Source of the DNA: Streptomyces regalis
Lineage (GTDB): Bacteria; Actinomycetota; Actinomycetes; Streptomycetales; Streptomycetaceae
Assembly (NCBI RefSeq): GCF_001509475.1
Contig: NZ_LLZG01000254.1
Span: forward strand, 29,649 to 93,648
Direction: 5' to 3'
Length of the DNA stretch: 64,000 nucleotides
Positions 52,689 through 60,457 of this stretch are shown here, piece by piece. The notes beneath the pieces were generated by a model, which saw only the letters and a list, made by a program, of their open reading frames with translations, was not told the DNA's origin and made no database searches. Numbering within the stretch: position 1 is the stretch's first letter; every line of letters begins with the position of its first letter. Position numbers and translations under genes: made by a program.

Positions 52689-52702
52689 GGAAATCGATTT
52701 CC
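52689..52702. promoter_or_regulatory. Perfect 14-bp palindrome GGAAATCGATTTCC, probable LysR site
   Basis: The palindrome lies in the 129-bp region between the divergent LysR gene and the catabolic operon, 56 bp upstream of the first operon gene. It is the only dyad of this quality in the gap and is the likeliest recognition site for the LysR protein or for an RNA-polymerase-proximal repressor. Confidence 0.6.
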
Positions 52703-52762
52703 TGTATAGGAGAATCCAGCCGGTGAATACCGATGGTGCCGGCTCCGGAATTGGGATGCTTC

Positions 52763-53698
52763 GTGAACTTGGCCAGCCTGGACCTCAACCTCGTCGTTGC
52801 CCTGCGCGCCCTCCTGCAGGAGCGCAACGTCACCAGAGCCGGCCAGTGCATCGGGCTCAGTCAACCCGCGATGAGCGCGGCCCTGGCCCGGCTGCGCCGC
52901 CACTTCGACGACGACCTGCTCGCCCGGGTGGGCGGAGGGTACGAACTGACCGCCCTCGGGCAGGCCCTCCTCAACCGAACCACCACCGCTTGCGACCTGC
53001 TGGAGCGCGTCTTCGCCAGTCAGGCCGAATTCGACCCCTCCCGCGAGGAACATGAGTTCACGCTGATCGCCTCCGACTACGCGGTTGCCGTCTTCGGCAC
53101 CGAACTCGCCCGCACCATCCAAACCGAGGCACCAGGCATCCGGCTCAGGTTCAAACAGGTACCGAACGAAATCATCGACGACACGGGGTCGCTGCTCAGC
53201 ACCGTGGACGGGCTACTGCTGCCCCATGGCATCATTCGCGGTTTCCCCATGGTCGAGCTCTACCAGGACAGCTGGGTCTTCCTCGTCGCCGACGACAACC
53301 CCGAGGTCGGCGAGCAGCTCACCCTCGACGATCTGGCCCGACTGCCATGGGTGACGTACCAACGAGCCTACGACGCCCCCGCCGCCCGCCAGATCGCCAC
53401 GCTCGGCATCGAGCCACGTGTGGCGGTCTCGGTCGACAGTTTCCAGCTGATGCCGCTCCTGGTCGCGGGCACCCGCCGGGTAGCTCTCCTGCAGAGGCGT
53501 CTCGCCGACGAGTTGGACGGACTCGCACACGTCCGCATCATGGAACCGCCCTATGACGCCGTACCGATCCAGCAGGCCTTGTGGTGGCATTCGGTCCACA
53601 TGCACGACGCGGCGCACATGTGGCTGCGGGAGACGGCGGCCCGGGTCGCCGAGATGATGGAGGCCGGTCGGCCTACGATCTCCCGTCCGCCGAAATGA
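52763..53698 (+). CDS. LysR-family transcriptional regulator of the ring-cleavage operon
   Basis: A 311-residue regulator of the NodD-like subgroup. With the GTG start at 52763 the N-terminus reads NLASLDLNLVVALRALLQERNVTRAGQCIGLSQPAMSAAL, the standard LysR winged helix. The effector domain starts near residue 90 (EFTLIASDYAVAVFG) and has WVFLVADDNPEVG near residue 172. The frame is also open 30 bp further upstream. It is divergent from the operon and so probably activates it in response to an aromatic substrate or intermediate. Confidence 0.9.
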   Translation: MNLASLDLNLVVALRALLQERNVTRAGQCIGLSQPAMSAALARLRRHFDDDLLARVGGGYELTALGQALLNRTTTACDLLERVFASQAEFDPSREEHEFTLIASDYAVAVFGTELARTIQTEAPGIRLRFKQVPNEIIDDTGSLLSTVDGLLLPHGIIRGFPMVELYQDSWVFLVADDNPEVGEQLTLDDLARLPWVTYQRAYDAPAARQIATLGIEPRVAVSVDSFQLMPLLVAGTRRVALLQRRLADELDGLAHVRIMEPPYDAVPIQQALWWHSVHMHDAAHMWLRETAARVAEMMEAGRPTISRPPK

Positions 53699-53930
53699 GA
53701 GTGGGGCTTTGCCCTGCATCGGCAAAAGACACCGCCGAGCCACGGCCGACGCCGAATGGCGGCCGCCGCGTGGAGCCGGGTTGAGTAGTTGCTGCTGCTC
53801 TGGCTGAAAAGGTTCGCCGGCCGGTTCCGTACCGGCGGTGACGATCGCTGCTTGAGCTGCGTGTATCGGCTCGCGCCCCGGGATGGGCGTGCAGGTAGTC
53901 CCGGAAGATCCGCTCGTTCCGACTCCGCAG
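53699..53930. other. Intergenic region downstream of the LysR gene
   Basis: About 230 bp with no gene recognised. It separates the LysR gene from the regulator and transposase debris. Confidence 0.4.
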
Positions 53931-54230
53931 TCAGGGAGGAGGGCCGCTGCTGCCCCGTGCAACCAGTTCGGGCTCCCGCGCGACCAAGGTTCCTGTTCTC
54001 GGCTCGCCCTCGATCTGGGCGACAAGGAGTTCCAGCGCGCGACGCCCGGCCTCGCCGAAGTCCTGCCGCACCGTGGTCGACGGAGGCCATACGTATTCGG
54101 CCTCGGGGATGTTGTCGTAGCCGACCAGGCTGACGTCGTCCGGCATGTCGCGGCCCGCCTCGCGGAGGGCACGCAGTACCCCGAGGGCCGTCTGGTCGTT
54201 GGCGGCGAAGAAACGGCGGTGACATCGGGT
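53931..54230 (-). pseudogene. C-terminal remnant of a LacI-family regulator
   Basis: Leftward frames read RRFFAANDQTALGVLRALREAG then MPDDVSLVGYDNIPEAEYVWPPSTTVRQDFGEAGRRALELLVAQI, the last third of a LacI sensor domain with a natural stop. One frameshift lies near 54210 (DVTAV in a neighbouring frame before FFAAND). The DNA-binding part is gone; the break coincides with the end of the transposase remnant. Confidence 0.8.
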
Positions 54231-54235
54231 AGCCG

Positions 54236-54480
54236 TCAGGGCAGGAGGGTGCGGTGGCGGAGGAGGTCGAATCCGGCGAGTCCATGCATTTGTTTCACTC
54301 GGTGAGTTTCACGTCGTTGTCCTTGCCCGGTTTCAGCAGGGCGGCGAAGCCGCCTATGAGATCGGCGAGTGCGGTCGTCGCCGGGCAGGCCGCGGCGATC
54401 TGCCACCGAGCCCGCAGATGGCGGGTACTTCCGGTCCGTCCGTATCCGGCCTGGCTCGACAGCGCACGCGTGGTCGAGCG
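54236..54480 (-). mobile_element. ISL3-family transposase C-terminal remnant
   Basis: Leftward frames read ARWQIAAACPATTALADLIGGFAALLKPGKDNDVKLTE, stop, then KQMHGLAGFDLLRHRTLLP and stop. These are two consecutive parts of an ISL3 transposase C-terminus (…GGFAALLKP.KDND…, then …K.QM.GRAGF.LLRHR…), with about 30 residues deleted between them. No terminal inverted repeats were found. The element probably cut the adjacent LacI gene. Confidence 0.75.
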
Positions 54481-54493
54481 TCAGGTCGGCCGG

Positions 54494-55060
54494 TCAGCGT
54501 AGGAGTCTGCGGATGATGGTGGTGGCGGCGCTGATGTCGGTGGGCTGCCCGGTGAGGAGCTCGCGGTAATAGAAGGACTCGGCGACCCGGACGACGGCGT
54601 AGGCGAGGGTCGGGGCGTCGATGTCGTCGGGTTCGCCGATCTCGGACTGGATGAGCCGGCTGACGGTCTCGACTATGCGGTCCTGGATGACGCCGTCACG
54701 CGAGGTCATCACCCGTAGTGCGGTGTCGGGGTGTTCGGCGACGAACCGACGCATGGCCGGCAGTTGTGCGCTGGTGGTCAGCATGGCGTGAACGAGGTCG
54801 GCGACCTTGTCGGCGCCTTGCCCGCGGCTCCGGGGGTAGATCTGGGCGAACTCGGTTGTGGCGATCGCCCAGATCGCCTCGCCGATCAGGCGGTCGCGGT
54901 CGCCGTAACGCCGATACAGGGTGGCGCGGCCGATGCCGGCATCGGCAGCCAGCGCCCGTGCGTCGATCCAGCCGTCCCGCAGGAACATCGCGACCGCAGC
55001 GCGCAGCACCGGCTCGTCCGGGGGCAGCGGAGGCGGAACCTCTTGCATTTGAGACATCAC
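54494..55060 (-). CDS. TetR-family transcriptional regulator
   Basis: A 188-residue regulator. The N-terminal helix-turn-helix is seen at residues 17-60 (VLRAAVAMFLRDGW, then ARALAADAGIGRATLYRRYGDRDRLIGEAIW). The helical C-terminal ligand domain includes LPAMRRFVAEHPDTALRVM. It is divergent from the DUF1295 gene, and the 70-bp shared gap carries three GTGTCTC motifs, so it probably represses both genes. Start may be either of two adjacent ATGs at its 5' end. Confidence 0.9.
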   Translation of the reverse strand: MMSQMQEVPPPLPPDEPVLRAAVAMFLRDGWIDARALAADAGIGRATLYRRYGDRDRLIGEAIWAIATTEFAQIYPRSRGQGADKVADLVHAMLTTSAQLPAMRRFVAEHPDTALRVMTSRDGVIQDRIVETVSRLIQSEIGEPDDIDAPTLAYAVVRVAESFYYRELLTGQPTDISAATTIIRRLLR

Positions 55061-55067
55061 CGTCTTA

Positions 55068-55111
55068 GTGTCTCACTCCTATCTGGCGAGACACATATGT
55101 ATCAGTGTCTC
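55068..55111. promoter_or_regulatory. Triple GTGTCTC operator (TetR site) in divergent promoter
   Basis: GTGTCTC occurs at 55068-55074 and 55105-55111, with the inverted form GAGACAC at 55088-55094. The first and second form an inverted repeat with a 13-bp spacer; the second and third a second inverted repeat. They lie between the divergent TetR and DUF1295 starts. Confidence 0.65.
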
Positions 55112-55130
55112 ACTTTTGGAGGGAGTCGCC

Positions 55131-56057
55131 GTGGCCACAGTGAGGCGGACAATGCCGTTCGCGATCTATGTCGTGATGTTCGCGGCCCTTGCACTTCAGG
55201 GCGACCTCACGGGGTTCATGGTCTGCAACCTGCTTGTGCAACTCGCCGTCTTCGTCGTGGGTGCGTGCTTGCCGGCCCATCGCACCGGGTTCATGTCCTA
55301 CGTGGATGTGGCCTGGCCGTGGGGCCTGGCCCTGATCGGGGTGCAGGTCCTGGCGTTCGGCGGCCTGGACTCGCCTGTGGCTGTCGCCACTGCGGCGATC
55401 TACCTGCTGATGGGCATGCGTATGGGCGCCTGGGCGCTGCGATTCATGGTGTTCAAGCGGTTGCCTGGTGAGTTGCCGCGGTACCAGTACCAGCGGCGCC
55501 GTTGGGAGCGGGACGGGTTCCGCAACGAGAAGGTGTCGCTCCAGGTCGAGATCATGGTCCAGTGCGGCGCCAACATCGCTGTGCTCGCGGTCCCGGCCGC
55601 GCTCGCCACCGTGCGCACGGCCGGCCTCGATGTCGTGAGTGTCGCGGCGATCGCGCTGTGGGCGGTGTTCTGGGTCTTCGAATCGGTGGCGGACCTGCAG
55701 AAGGCCCGTTTCGCCGACCGTACCCGACGAGACGGTGTGCGCCGCACCTGCGACATCGGGCTGTGGCGCTACAGCCGTCACCCCAACTACTTCGGTCAGT
55801 GGATGCAGTGGAACAGTCTCATCCTGTTGTCGCTGCCCGTGCTGATCGACCGCTGGCCACACCATCACATCGTCTTCGGCCTGCTCACGGCCCTCGCCCT
55901 GGCCTGGATCTCCTGGACCACGTACCACATGCTCGTGCACTACACCGGCGCCGTTCCCGCCGAGTATTTCAGCCGGCAACGACGCCCCGACTACATGCGC
56001 TATCAGCGCGTCACCAACCGGTTCTTTCCCGGGTCCCGACGGACCACTCATCAGTGA
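55131..56057 (+). CDS. DUF1295-family membrane protein (steroid 5-alpha-reductase-like fold)
   Basis: A 308-residue polytopic membrane protein. The GTG at 55131 has GGAGGGA 6 bp upstream and a hydrophobic start (MPFAIYVVMFAALALQG). About seven membrane segments follow. The C-terminal signature reads GLWRYSRHPNYFGQWMQWNSL, the NADPH-binding RHPNYF motif of the isoprenylcysteine methyltransferase/steroid-reductase group. Function is unknown in bacteria; family members are often linked to redox or membrane-lipid metabolism. Likely repressed by the divergent TetR protein. Confidence 0.88.
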   Translation: MATVRRTMPFAIYVVMFAALALQGDLTGFMVCNLLVQLAVFVVGACLPAHRTGFMSYVDVAWPWGLALIGVQVLAFGGLDSPVAVATAAIYLLMGMRMGAWALRFMVFKRLPGELPRYQYQRRRWERDGFRNEKVSLQVEIMVQCGANIAVLAVPAALATVRTAGLDVVSVAAIALWAVFWVFESVADLQKARFADRTRRDGVRRTCDIGLWRYSRHPNYFGQWMQWNSLILLSLPVLIDRWPHHHIVFGLLTALALAWISWTTYHMLVHYTGAVPAEYFSRQRRPDYMRYQRVTNRFFPGSRRTTHQ

Positions 56058-56347
56058 TCCCATCCGAGGGCCCCATCGGTGGCGAGGCAGAGCGGCGGGC
56101 ACGGGTGCCGCCGCCCTCCCGCACCGCTGCCGGCTCGCCTCCATCAATGGCAGCGGCCAACAGCTCAACAACCGCCTCCAGGCCATCGAACGGGACACCG
56201 GCGCGGCCCGACCAGTACGGCCTGGAAAAACACCCTGCTGGAAAGGGAGTTGACATTCATCACAAGATCACCGGCCAAGCGTGACTACCCGGTGTCACCA
56301 CCGACTACGGGCCAGAGCCGTTCGCTTTACAGTCCCGCACGCGAAGA
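56058..56347. other. Intergenic region between DUF1295 and response-regulator genes
   Basis: About 290 bp between converging genes. No terminator hairpin as clear as those listed elsewhere and no small gene was recognised. Confidence 0.35.
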
Positions 56348-56983
56348 TCACCGGTGTGGTGGAGTGAGGACGCCGCGCGAGAGGGCGACGGTGACGGCTG
56401 CGGTGCGGTCGTTGACACCCAGCTTGACGAACGTCCGCAGCAGGTGCGTCTTCACCGTCGCTTCGCCGATGTACAGCTGCCAACCGATCTCGCCGTTGGA
56501 CAGACCCCGCGCGACGAGGCCGAGTACCTGAACCTCGCGGGGGGTCAGCTGCTCCCTGGCCGGCGCCTGCATGTGCGTCACCAGCCGGGCGGCCACCGGC
56601 GGGGCCAGGACGCTCTCACCCCGGGCCGCCGCCCGGATCGCGTCGGTCAGGATACCGATCGGGGTGTCCTTGAGCAGGTAACCGGTGGCGCCGGCCTCGA
56701 TCGCCGGCAGGATGTCGGCGTCACCTTCGTAGGTGGTCAGCACGAGCACGCGAATGCCGGGGTGCTCCTGGCGGATGCGCGCCGTCGCGGTGGCGCCATC
56801 GGTACCCGGCATCCGCAGGTCCATGAGGACGACGTCCGGGCGCGTCGCGGCGGCGAGGACGATCGCCTCGTCGCCGGAGCCGGCCTCGCCGACGACCCGC
56901 AGGTCGTCGTAGGTCTCGAGCATGCCGCGGAGGCCGAAGCGTACGACGGGATGGTCATCGACAATCAGGATGTGGACAGTCAT
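56348..56983 (-). CDS. NarL/LuxR-family response regulator
   Basis: A 211-residue response regulator. The receiver domain has the acidic pair in ILIVDDHPVV and the phosphoacceptor Asp55 in VVLMDLRMPG, with Thr in VLVLTTYEGD and Lys in GYLLKDTP. The LuxR-type helix-turn-helix is LTPREVQVLGLVARGLSNGEIGWQLYIGEATVKTHL. Its start overlaps the kinase stop (ATGA), so it is the co-translated partner of the histidine kinase upstream. Confidence 0.93.
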   Translation of the reverse strand: MTVHILIVDDHPVVRFGLRGMLETYDDLRVVGEAGSGDEAIVLAAATRPDVVLMDLRMPGTDGATATARIRQEHPGIRVLVLTTYEGDADILPAIEAGATGYLLKDTPIGILTDAIRAAARGESVLAPPVAARLVTHMQAPAREQLTPREVQVLGLVARGLSNGEIGWQLYIGEATVKTHLLRTFVKLGVNDRTAAVTVALSRGVLTPPHR

Positions 56984-58251
56984 CGAGGCGGTTCCGCTCG
57001 CTCAGTGGTCGACCGTGTGGAGCTGAGATCAAGCACAGGCTGCAGGCTGTGCGCCGCCTGCTCGGCCGGGGTCGGCGGCAGCTCGACCCGCACCGTGGTG
57101 CCCTGGCCAGGAGCCGATCGCACCGTGCAGGTTCCGCCGAGGCTGGAGGCGCGGGTGCGCATGCCGAGTAGGCCGTATCCACCCCGGACGGCGGCCGGGT
57201 CGAAGCCCTGGCCGTCATCGGTCACGGCCAGCGCCATGAGGCCGGAATCGTGGCGCAACTCCATCCGCACCGCCGTGGCGGCGGCGTGCTTGCCGACGTT
57301 GGCCAGGGCCTCCTGCGCGGTGCGCAGCAGGGCGATGTCGGTGCCGGTGGGTGCGCCGGACCGCTCGCCGACGATCGACACCTCGACGCGCGTACCCGTG
57401 TCGCGCGTATGCCGGGCGGCGAGCCGGTCCAGCGCATCGGCGAGTCCGCGACCGGTCAGGTCGACCGGGGCCGATGCGGCGATCAGCGAGCGTGCCTCCG
57501 CGAGGTTCTCGCGGGCGGTCTTCTCCAGGATGTCGAGCTGCCCGTCGGCGGCCGTCGGATCACGGAGCAGGGTCGTCCGTGCGACCTGGGCGAGCATGAG
57601 GATGCTGGTGAAGCCCTGTGCCAGGGTGTCGTGGATCTCGGCGGCCAGGCGTTCACGTTCGGCGTGGACGCCTGCCTCATGGCCCGCGCGTTCCAGTGCG
57701 GCCCGCGTCCGGGTCAGTTCCTCGATCAGCGCGGCCCGCTTGCGGTTCTGCTCGCGGATGCCGGTCAGATAGGCGCCCACGAGGATCGTCACGGTCATGG
57801 GTACCAGAACGGTCACGCCGACCATCGCCAGCGTGTAGCGGCTGACTCCGGCCCGCGCCACCATGGCCCAGGCGAGTTCGGCGTAGAGGATCAACAACAG
57901 CGGTAGACGTACCCGCCACCTCGCGACCATCACGAACAACTGTGGGCAGAGCGCGAACAGCAGTGCGCCACCGATCGGGGCGATGGCGAGCAGAAGCGGG
58001 AACACGACCGCCAGGACGGCGAAGTAGGCCGCACCCCAACGCTCGTCGCGGTTCTCCATGGCTCGCGGAGCGACCAGGGCATAGCAGGCGACGATGACAG
58101 CGAGCGTACCGAGGGCAAGCAGGCGTTGTCCGAGCGCCACGGTGACGTCGGCCGCTATGGCAATGGCAAGAGGTATCGCGACGGCGCCTACGAGGACGTG
58201 CCATCCGACGCGGTAGCGGTACCCGAAGTCGACGGTGCTGCGTACTGCCAC
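56980..58251 (-). CDS. Sensor histidine kinase (HPK7 type), partner of the adjacent regulator
   Basis: A 423-residue membrane kinase with about five hydrophobic segments in residues 15-160. The phosphoacceptor is His207 in RLAAEIHDTLAQGFTSIL; the ATPase part has AQEALANVGKHA (N box), DDGQGFDP (G1) and GYGLLGMRTRA (G2). A GTG start at 58251. The region between it and the small membrane protein carries direct repeats that may be the system's own target sites. Confidence 0.92.
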   Translation of the reverse strand: MAVRSTVDFGYRYRVGWHVLVGAVAIPLAIAIAADVTVALGQRLLALGTLAVIVACYALVAPRAMENRDERWGAAYFAVLAVVFPLLLAIAPIGGALLFALCPQLFVMVARWRVRLPLLLILYAELAWAMVARAGVSRYTLAMVGVTVLVPMTVTILVGAYLTGIREQNRKRAALIEELTRTRAALERAGHEAGVHAERERLAAEIHDTLAQGFTSILMLAQVARTTLLRDPTAADGQLDILEKTARENLAEARSLIAASAPVDLTGRGLADALDRLAARHTRDTGTRVEVSIVGERSGAPTGTDIALLRTAQEALANVGKHAAATAVRMELRHDSGLMALAVTDDGQGFDPAAVRGGYGLLGMRTRASSLGGTCTVRSAPGQGTTVRVELPPTPAEQAAHSLQPVLDLSSTRSTTERAEPPR

Positions 58252-58290
58252 GCCCTGTCCACCTTCGCCCGCAGAGATCTGGCCGCCAGT

Positions 58291-58332
58291 CTACGGGCGG
58301 CCACGTCCACGTTTACGGGCGCCCACGTCCAC
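58291..58332. repeat. Two 20-bp direct repeats, 22-bp period, with a third partial copy
   Basis: TACGGGCGGCCACGTCCACG (58291-58310) and TACGGGCGCCCACGTCCACG (58313-58332) differ at one base. The core ACGTCCACG recurs at 58355-58363. Direct repeats spaced by two helical turns are typical of response-regulator binding. They lie between the divergent kinase gene and the small membrane protein / molybdoenzyme genes. Confidence 0.6.
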
Positions 58333-58490
58333 GGTGCCCGACTCGGCGCCGAGGAACGTCCACGCACCGGTGGGGGTGTGCGTACGTCGATCGGTTGACG
58401 ACGGGGTCCAACCAACCGTTGTCGCCGCCTCGGCCTCAGAACCGTCACGCTCGTTGTCGAGAACTTCGGCTCCCCACCTGGAGATACCCC

Positions 58491-58694
58491 ATGAAGAAGA
58501 ACTGGTTCGTCCTCGGCCTCGGCGCACTCCTGGCCTTTGTCGGCGTGGGCTGGACCTTGCAGGGACTCGACGTCATGAAGGGCTCGGCGATGAGCGGCGT
58601 GACGCTGTGGGCGGTCGTCGGGCCGATCGTGGCGATCGTCGGTCTCGTCGTGCTGGGTGTCGGCTTCGCCCGGCTGCGCCGGGTGAGCCGGTAA
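58491..58694 (+). CDS. Small two-span membrane protein
   Basis: A 67-residue protein with two hydrophobic segments (FVLGLGALLAFVGVGWTL and TLWAVVGPIVAIVGLVVLGVGF) joined by a short loop, and a basic C-terminus. The ATG at 58491 follows GGAG; a longer frame upstream has no ribosome site. Unknown function. It lies 26 bp before the molybdoenzyme gene and may be a membrane partner of it. Confidence 0.75.
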   Translation: MKKNWFVLGLGALLAFVGVGWTLQGLDVMKGSAMSGVTLWAVVGPIVAIVGLVVLGVGFARLRRVSR

Positions 58695-58720
58695 GCGCCG
58701 ATCAGACGTCCGGTATCGAC

Positions 58721-60394
58721 ATGGAGACTCAGAAGACAGGTCGGCCGGCACCGGGAAGACCGCCCAAGCAGTGGTATGGCGAGCTTGCCGGCGTCGCGGC
58801 CACCGCACTCGCCCTGGGCGTCGGTGAGCTGGTGGCAGCCGCGACGGGCGGGCCCTCAGCGCCCCTCGTGGCGGTAGGTGGCGTCGCCGTGGACGCCGCG
58901 CCGACTCCGGTCAAGGAGTTCGCCGTCGCGGTGTTCTACACGTACGACAAACTGGCGCTGCAGGCGGGAATCGTGCTGGTGTTGGCGGTGTTCGCCGCGT
59001 TCATCGGTGTACTGACCATGCGCCGGCTCTGGTACGGGCTGGTCGGCGTCGCTGTGTTCGGGGTGATCGGCGTACTCGCGTCAGCCACCCGGCCCAGCGC
59101 CACGTGGGCGTACCCGCTGCCGACAGTGGCCGGTGCACTGGCCGCTGCCGGCCTTCTGGTGCTGCTGCGTCGCACCCTGCCACACCGTGCTGCGGTATCG
59201 GCGCAGGACCTGGGGGACGGCACCGGCCTGGACACGGACGTGGCGGCGCAGGGAACCCACACCCCCCTGCAGGGTGCCCGTTCGCCGTCGTCGGACACCG
59301 GCATCTCGGTGGTGGACGGCGCGGGACAGCCATCGGGCCGACGACGGTTTCTGGCGCTGGCGGTCGGGGCGATCGGCGCGGCCGCGGTGGCCGTACCGGG
59401 CGGACGTCGGCTCTGGGCACAACGTGTGGCCGCGGCCCGGGCCGCGGTGGTTCTTCCGTCCCCGTCGAGCCCGGCACCGCCACTGCCCGCCAAGGTCTCG
59501 GTCGGCGTGCCCGGAGTGGAGCCGTTCGTGACCAGGACCGCGGACTTCTACCGGATCGACACCGCTTTGACGGTGCCACAGATGGAACCGAAGGACTGGC
59601 GGCTGAGGATTCATGGCCGGGTGAAACGGCCGCTGACATTGACGTACGAGCAACTGCTGGCACGGCCGATGGTGGAGCGCTACATCACGCTGGCGTGTGT
59701 GTCCAATGAGGTCGGTGGCGAGTTGGTCGGTAACGCGCGGTGGTTGGGGGTACCGATCGAGGGTCTGCTGGATGAAGTCGAGCCGGATGACAGGGCGGAT
59801 CAGGTGGTGAGCCGTTCCGTGGACGGCTACACGGCAGGTACGCCGACGGCAGCGTTGCGTGACGGGCGGGACGCGTTGCTGGCGGTCGGGATGAACGGGG
59901 AGCCACTGCCGGTCGAACACGGATTTCCGGTCCGGATGGTGGTGCCCGGGCTGTACGGATACGTATCGGCGACGAAGTGGTTGACGGAGCTGGAGCTGAG
60001 TCGTTTCTCGGACTTCAGCGCCTATTGGGTACGGCGGGATTACGCGGCGCTGGCTCCGGTGAAGACACAGTCGCGGATCGACACACCGGCCGCGGGCAAG
60101 CATCTGAAGCAAGGTCTGGTGATGGTGGCCGGGGTGGCGTGGGCGCAGCATCGTGGGGTGTCCGCGGTGGAGGTCCGCGTGGATGACGGACCATGGCAGC
60201 AGGCACAGCTCGCGGCGGTGCCGTCGGTGGACACATGGCGGCAGTGGAGCTGGCCGTGGCAGGCGACGCCCGGCGAGCATCGGCTGCAAGTACGCACCAT
60301 CGACAACACCGGCCAGGTGCAGACAGGACAGGTGCACAAGCCGTTGCCCGACGGGGCGACCGGGCGGCACACGATCAAGGTCACGGTTGCCTGA
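58721..60394 (+). CDS. Membrane-anchored molybdopterin-dependent oxidoreductase (sulfite-oxidase fold)
   Basis: A 557-residue protein. Four hydrophobic segments lie in residues 22-150. A Tat-like RRRFLALAVGAIGAAAVAVPGG segment (208-229) places the C-terminal half outside the membrane. The Mo-cofactor domain has the ligand Cys326 in YITLACVSNEVGGELVGN, then WLGVPI, and VPGLYGYVSATKWL. The C-terminal 95 residues form the dimerisation/Ig-like domain (VEVRVDDGPWQQAQL, RTIDNTGQVQ). It may oxidise sulfite or reduce an S- or N-oxide; MsrP-like enzymes use a membrane haem partner, which is not evident here. Convergent with the MFS gene. Confidence 0.88.
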   Translation: METQKTGRPAPGRPPKQWYGELAGVAATALALGVGELVAAATGGPSAPLVAVGGVAVDAAPTPVKEFAVAVFYTYDKLALQAGIVLVLAVFAAFIGVLTMRRLWYGLVGVAVFGVIGVLASATRPSATWAYPLPTVAGALAAAGLLVLLRRTLPHRAAVSAQDLGDGTGLDTDVAAQGTHTPLQGARSPSSDTGISVVDGAGQPSGRRRFLALAVGAIGAAAVAVPGGRRLWAQRVAAARAAVVLPSPSSPAPPLPAKVSVGVPGVEPFVTRTADFYRIDTALTVPQMEPKDWRLRIHGRVKRPLTLTYEQLLARPMVERYITLACVSNEVGGELVGNARWLGVPIEGLLDEVEPDDRADQVVSRSVDGYTAGTPTAALRDGRDALLAVGMNGEPLPVEHGFPVRMVVPGLYGYVSATKWLTELELSRFSDFSAYWVRRDYAALAPVKTQSRIDTPAAGKHLKQGLVMVAGVAWAQHRGVSAVEVRVDDGPWQQAQLAAVPSVDTWRQWSWPWQATPGEHRLQVRTIDNTGQVQTGQVHKPLPDGATGRHTIKVTVA

Positions 60395-60407
60395 GCATTT
60401 CCCGCCG

Positions 60408-60423
60408 GGCGGGGATTCCCGCC
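60408..60423. terminator. Short hairpin between convergent molybdoenzyme and MFS genes
   Basis: GGCGGG and CCCGCC form a 6-bp stem around GATT, in the 63-bp gap between two gene ends. It can serve both directions. No U tract. Confidence 0.45.
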
Positions 60424-60457
60424 TGAAGACATCTTCAAAGGGCTGCGGCCCAGGCCC

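Noticed and set aside
58291..58363. Possible CRISPR or tandem-repeat array
   Set aside because: Only two full copies with a 2-bp spacer exist; there are no unique spacers or cas genes.
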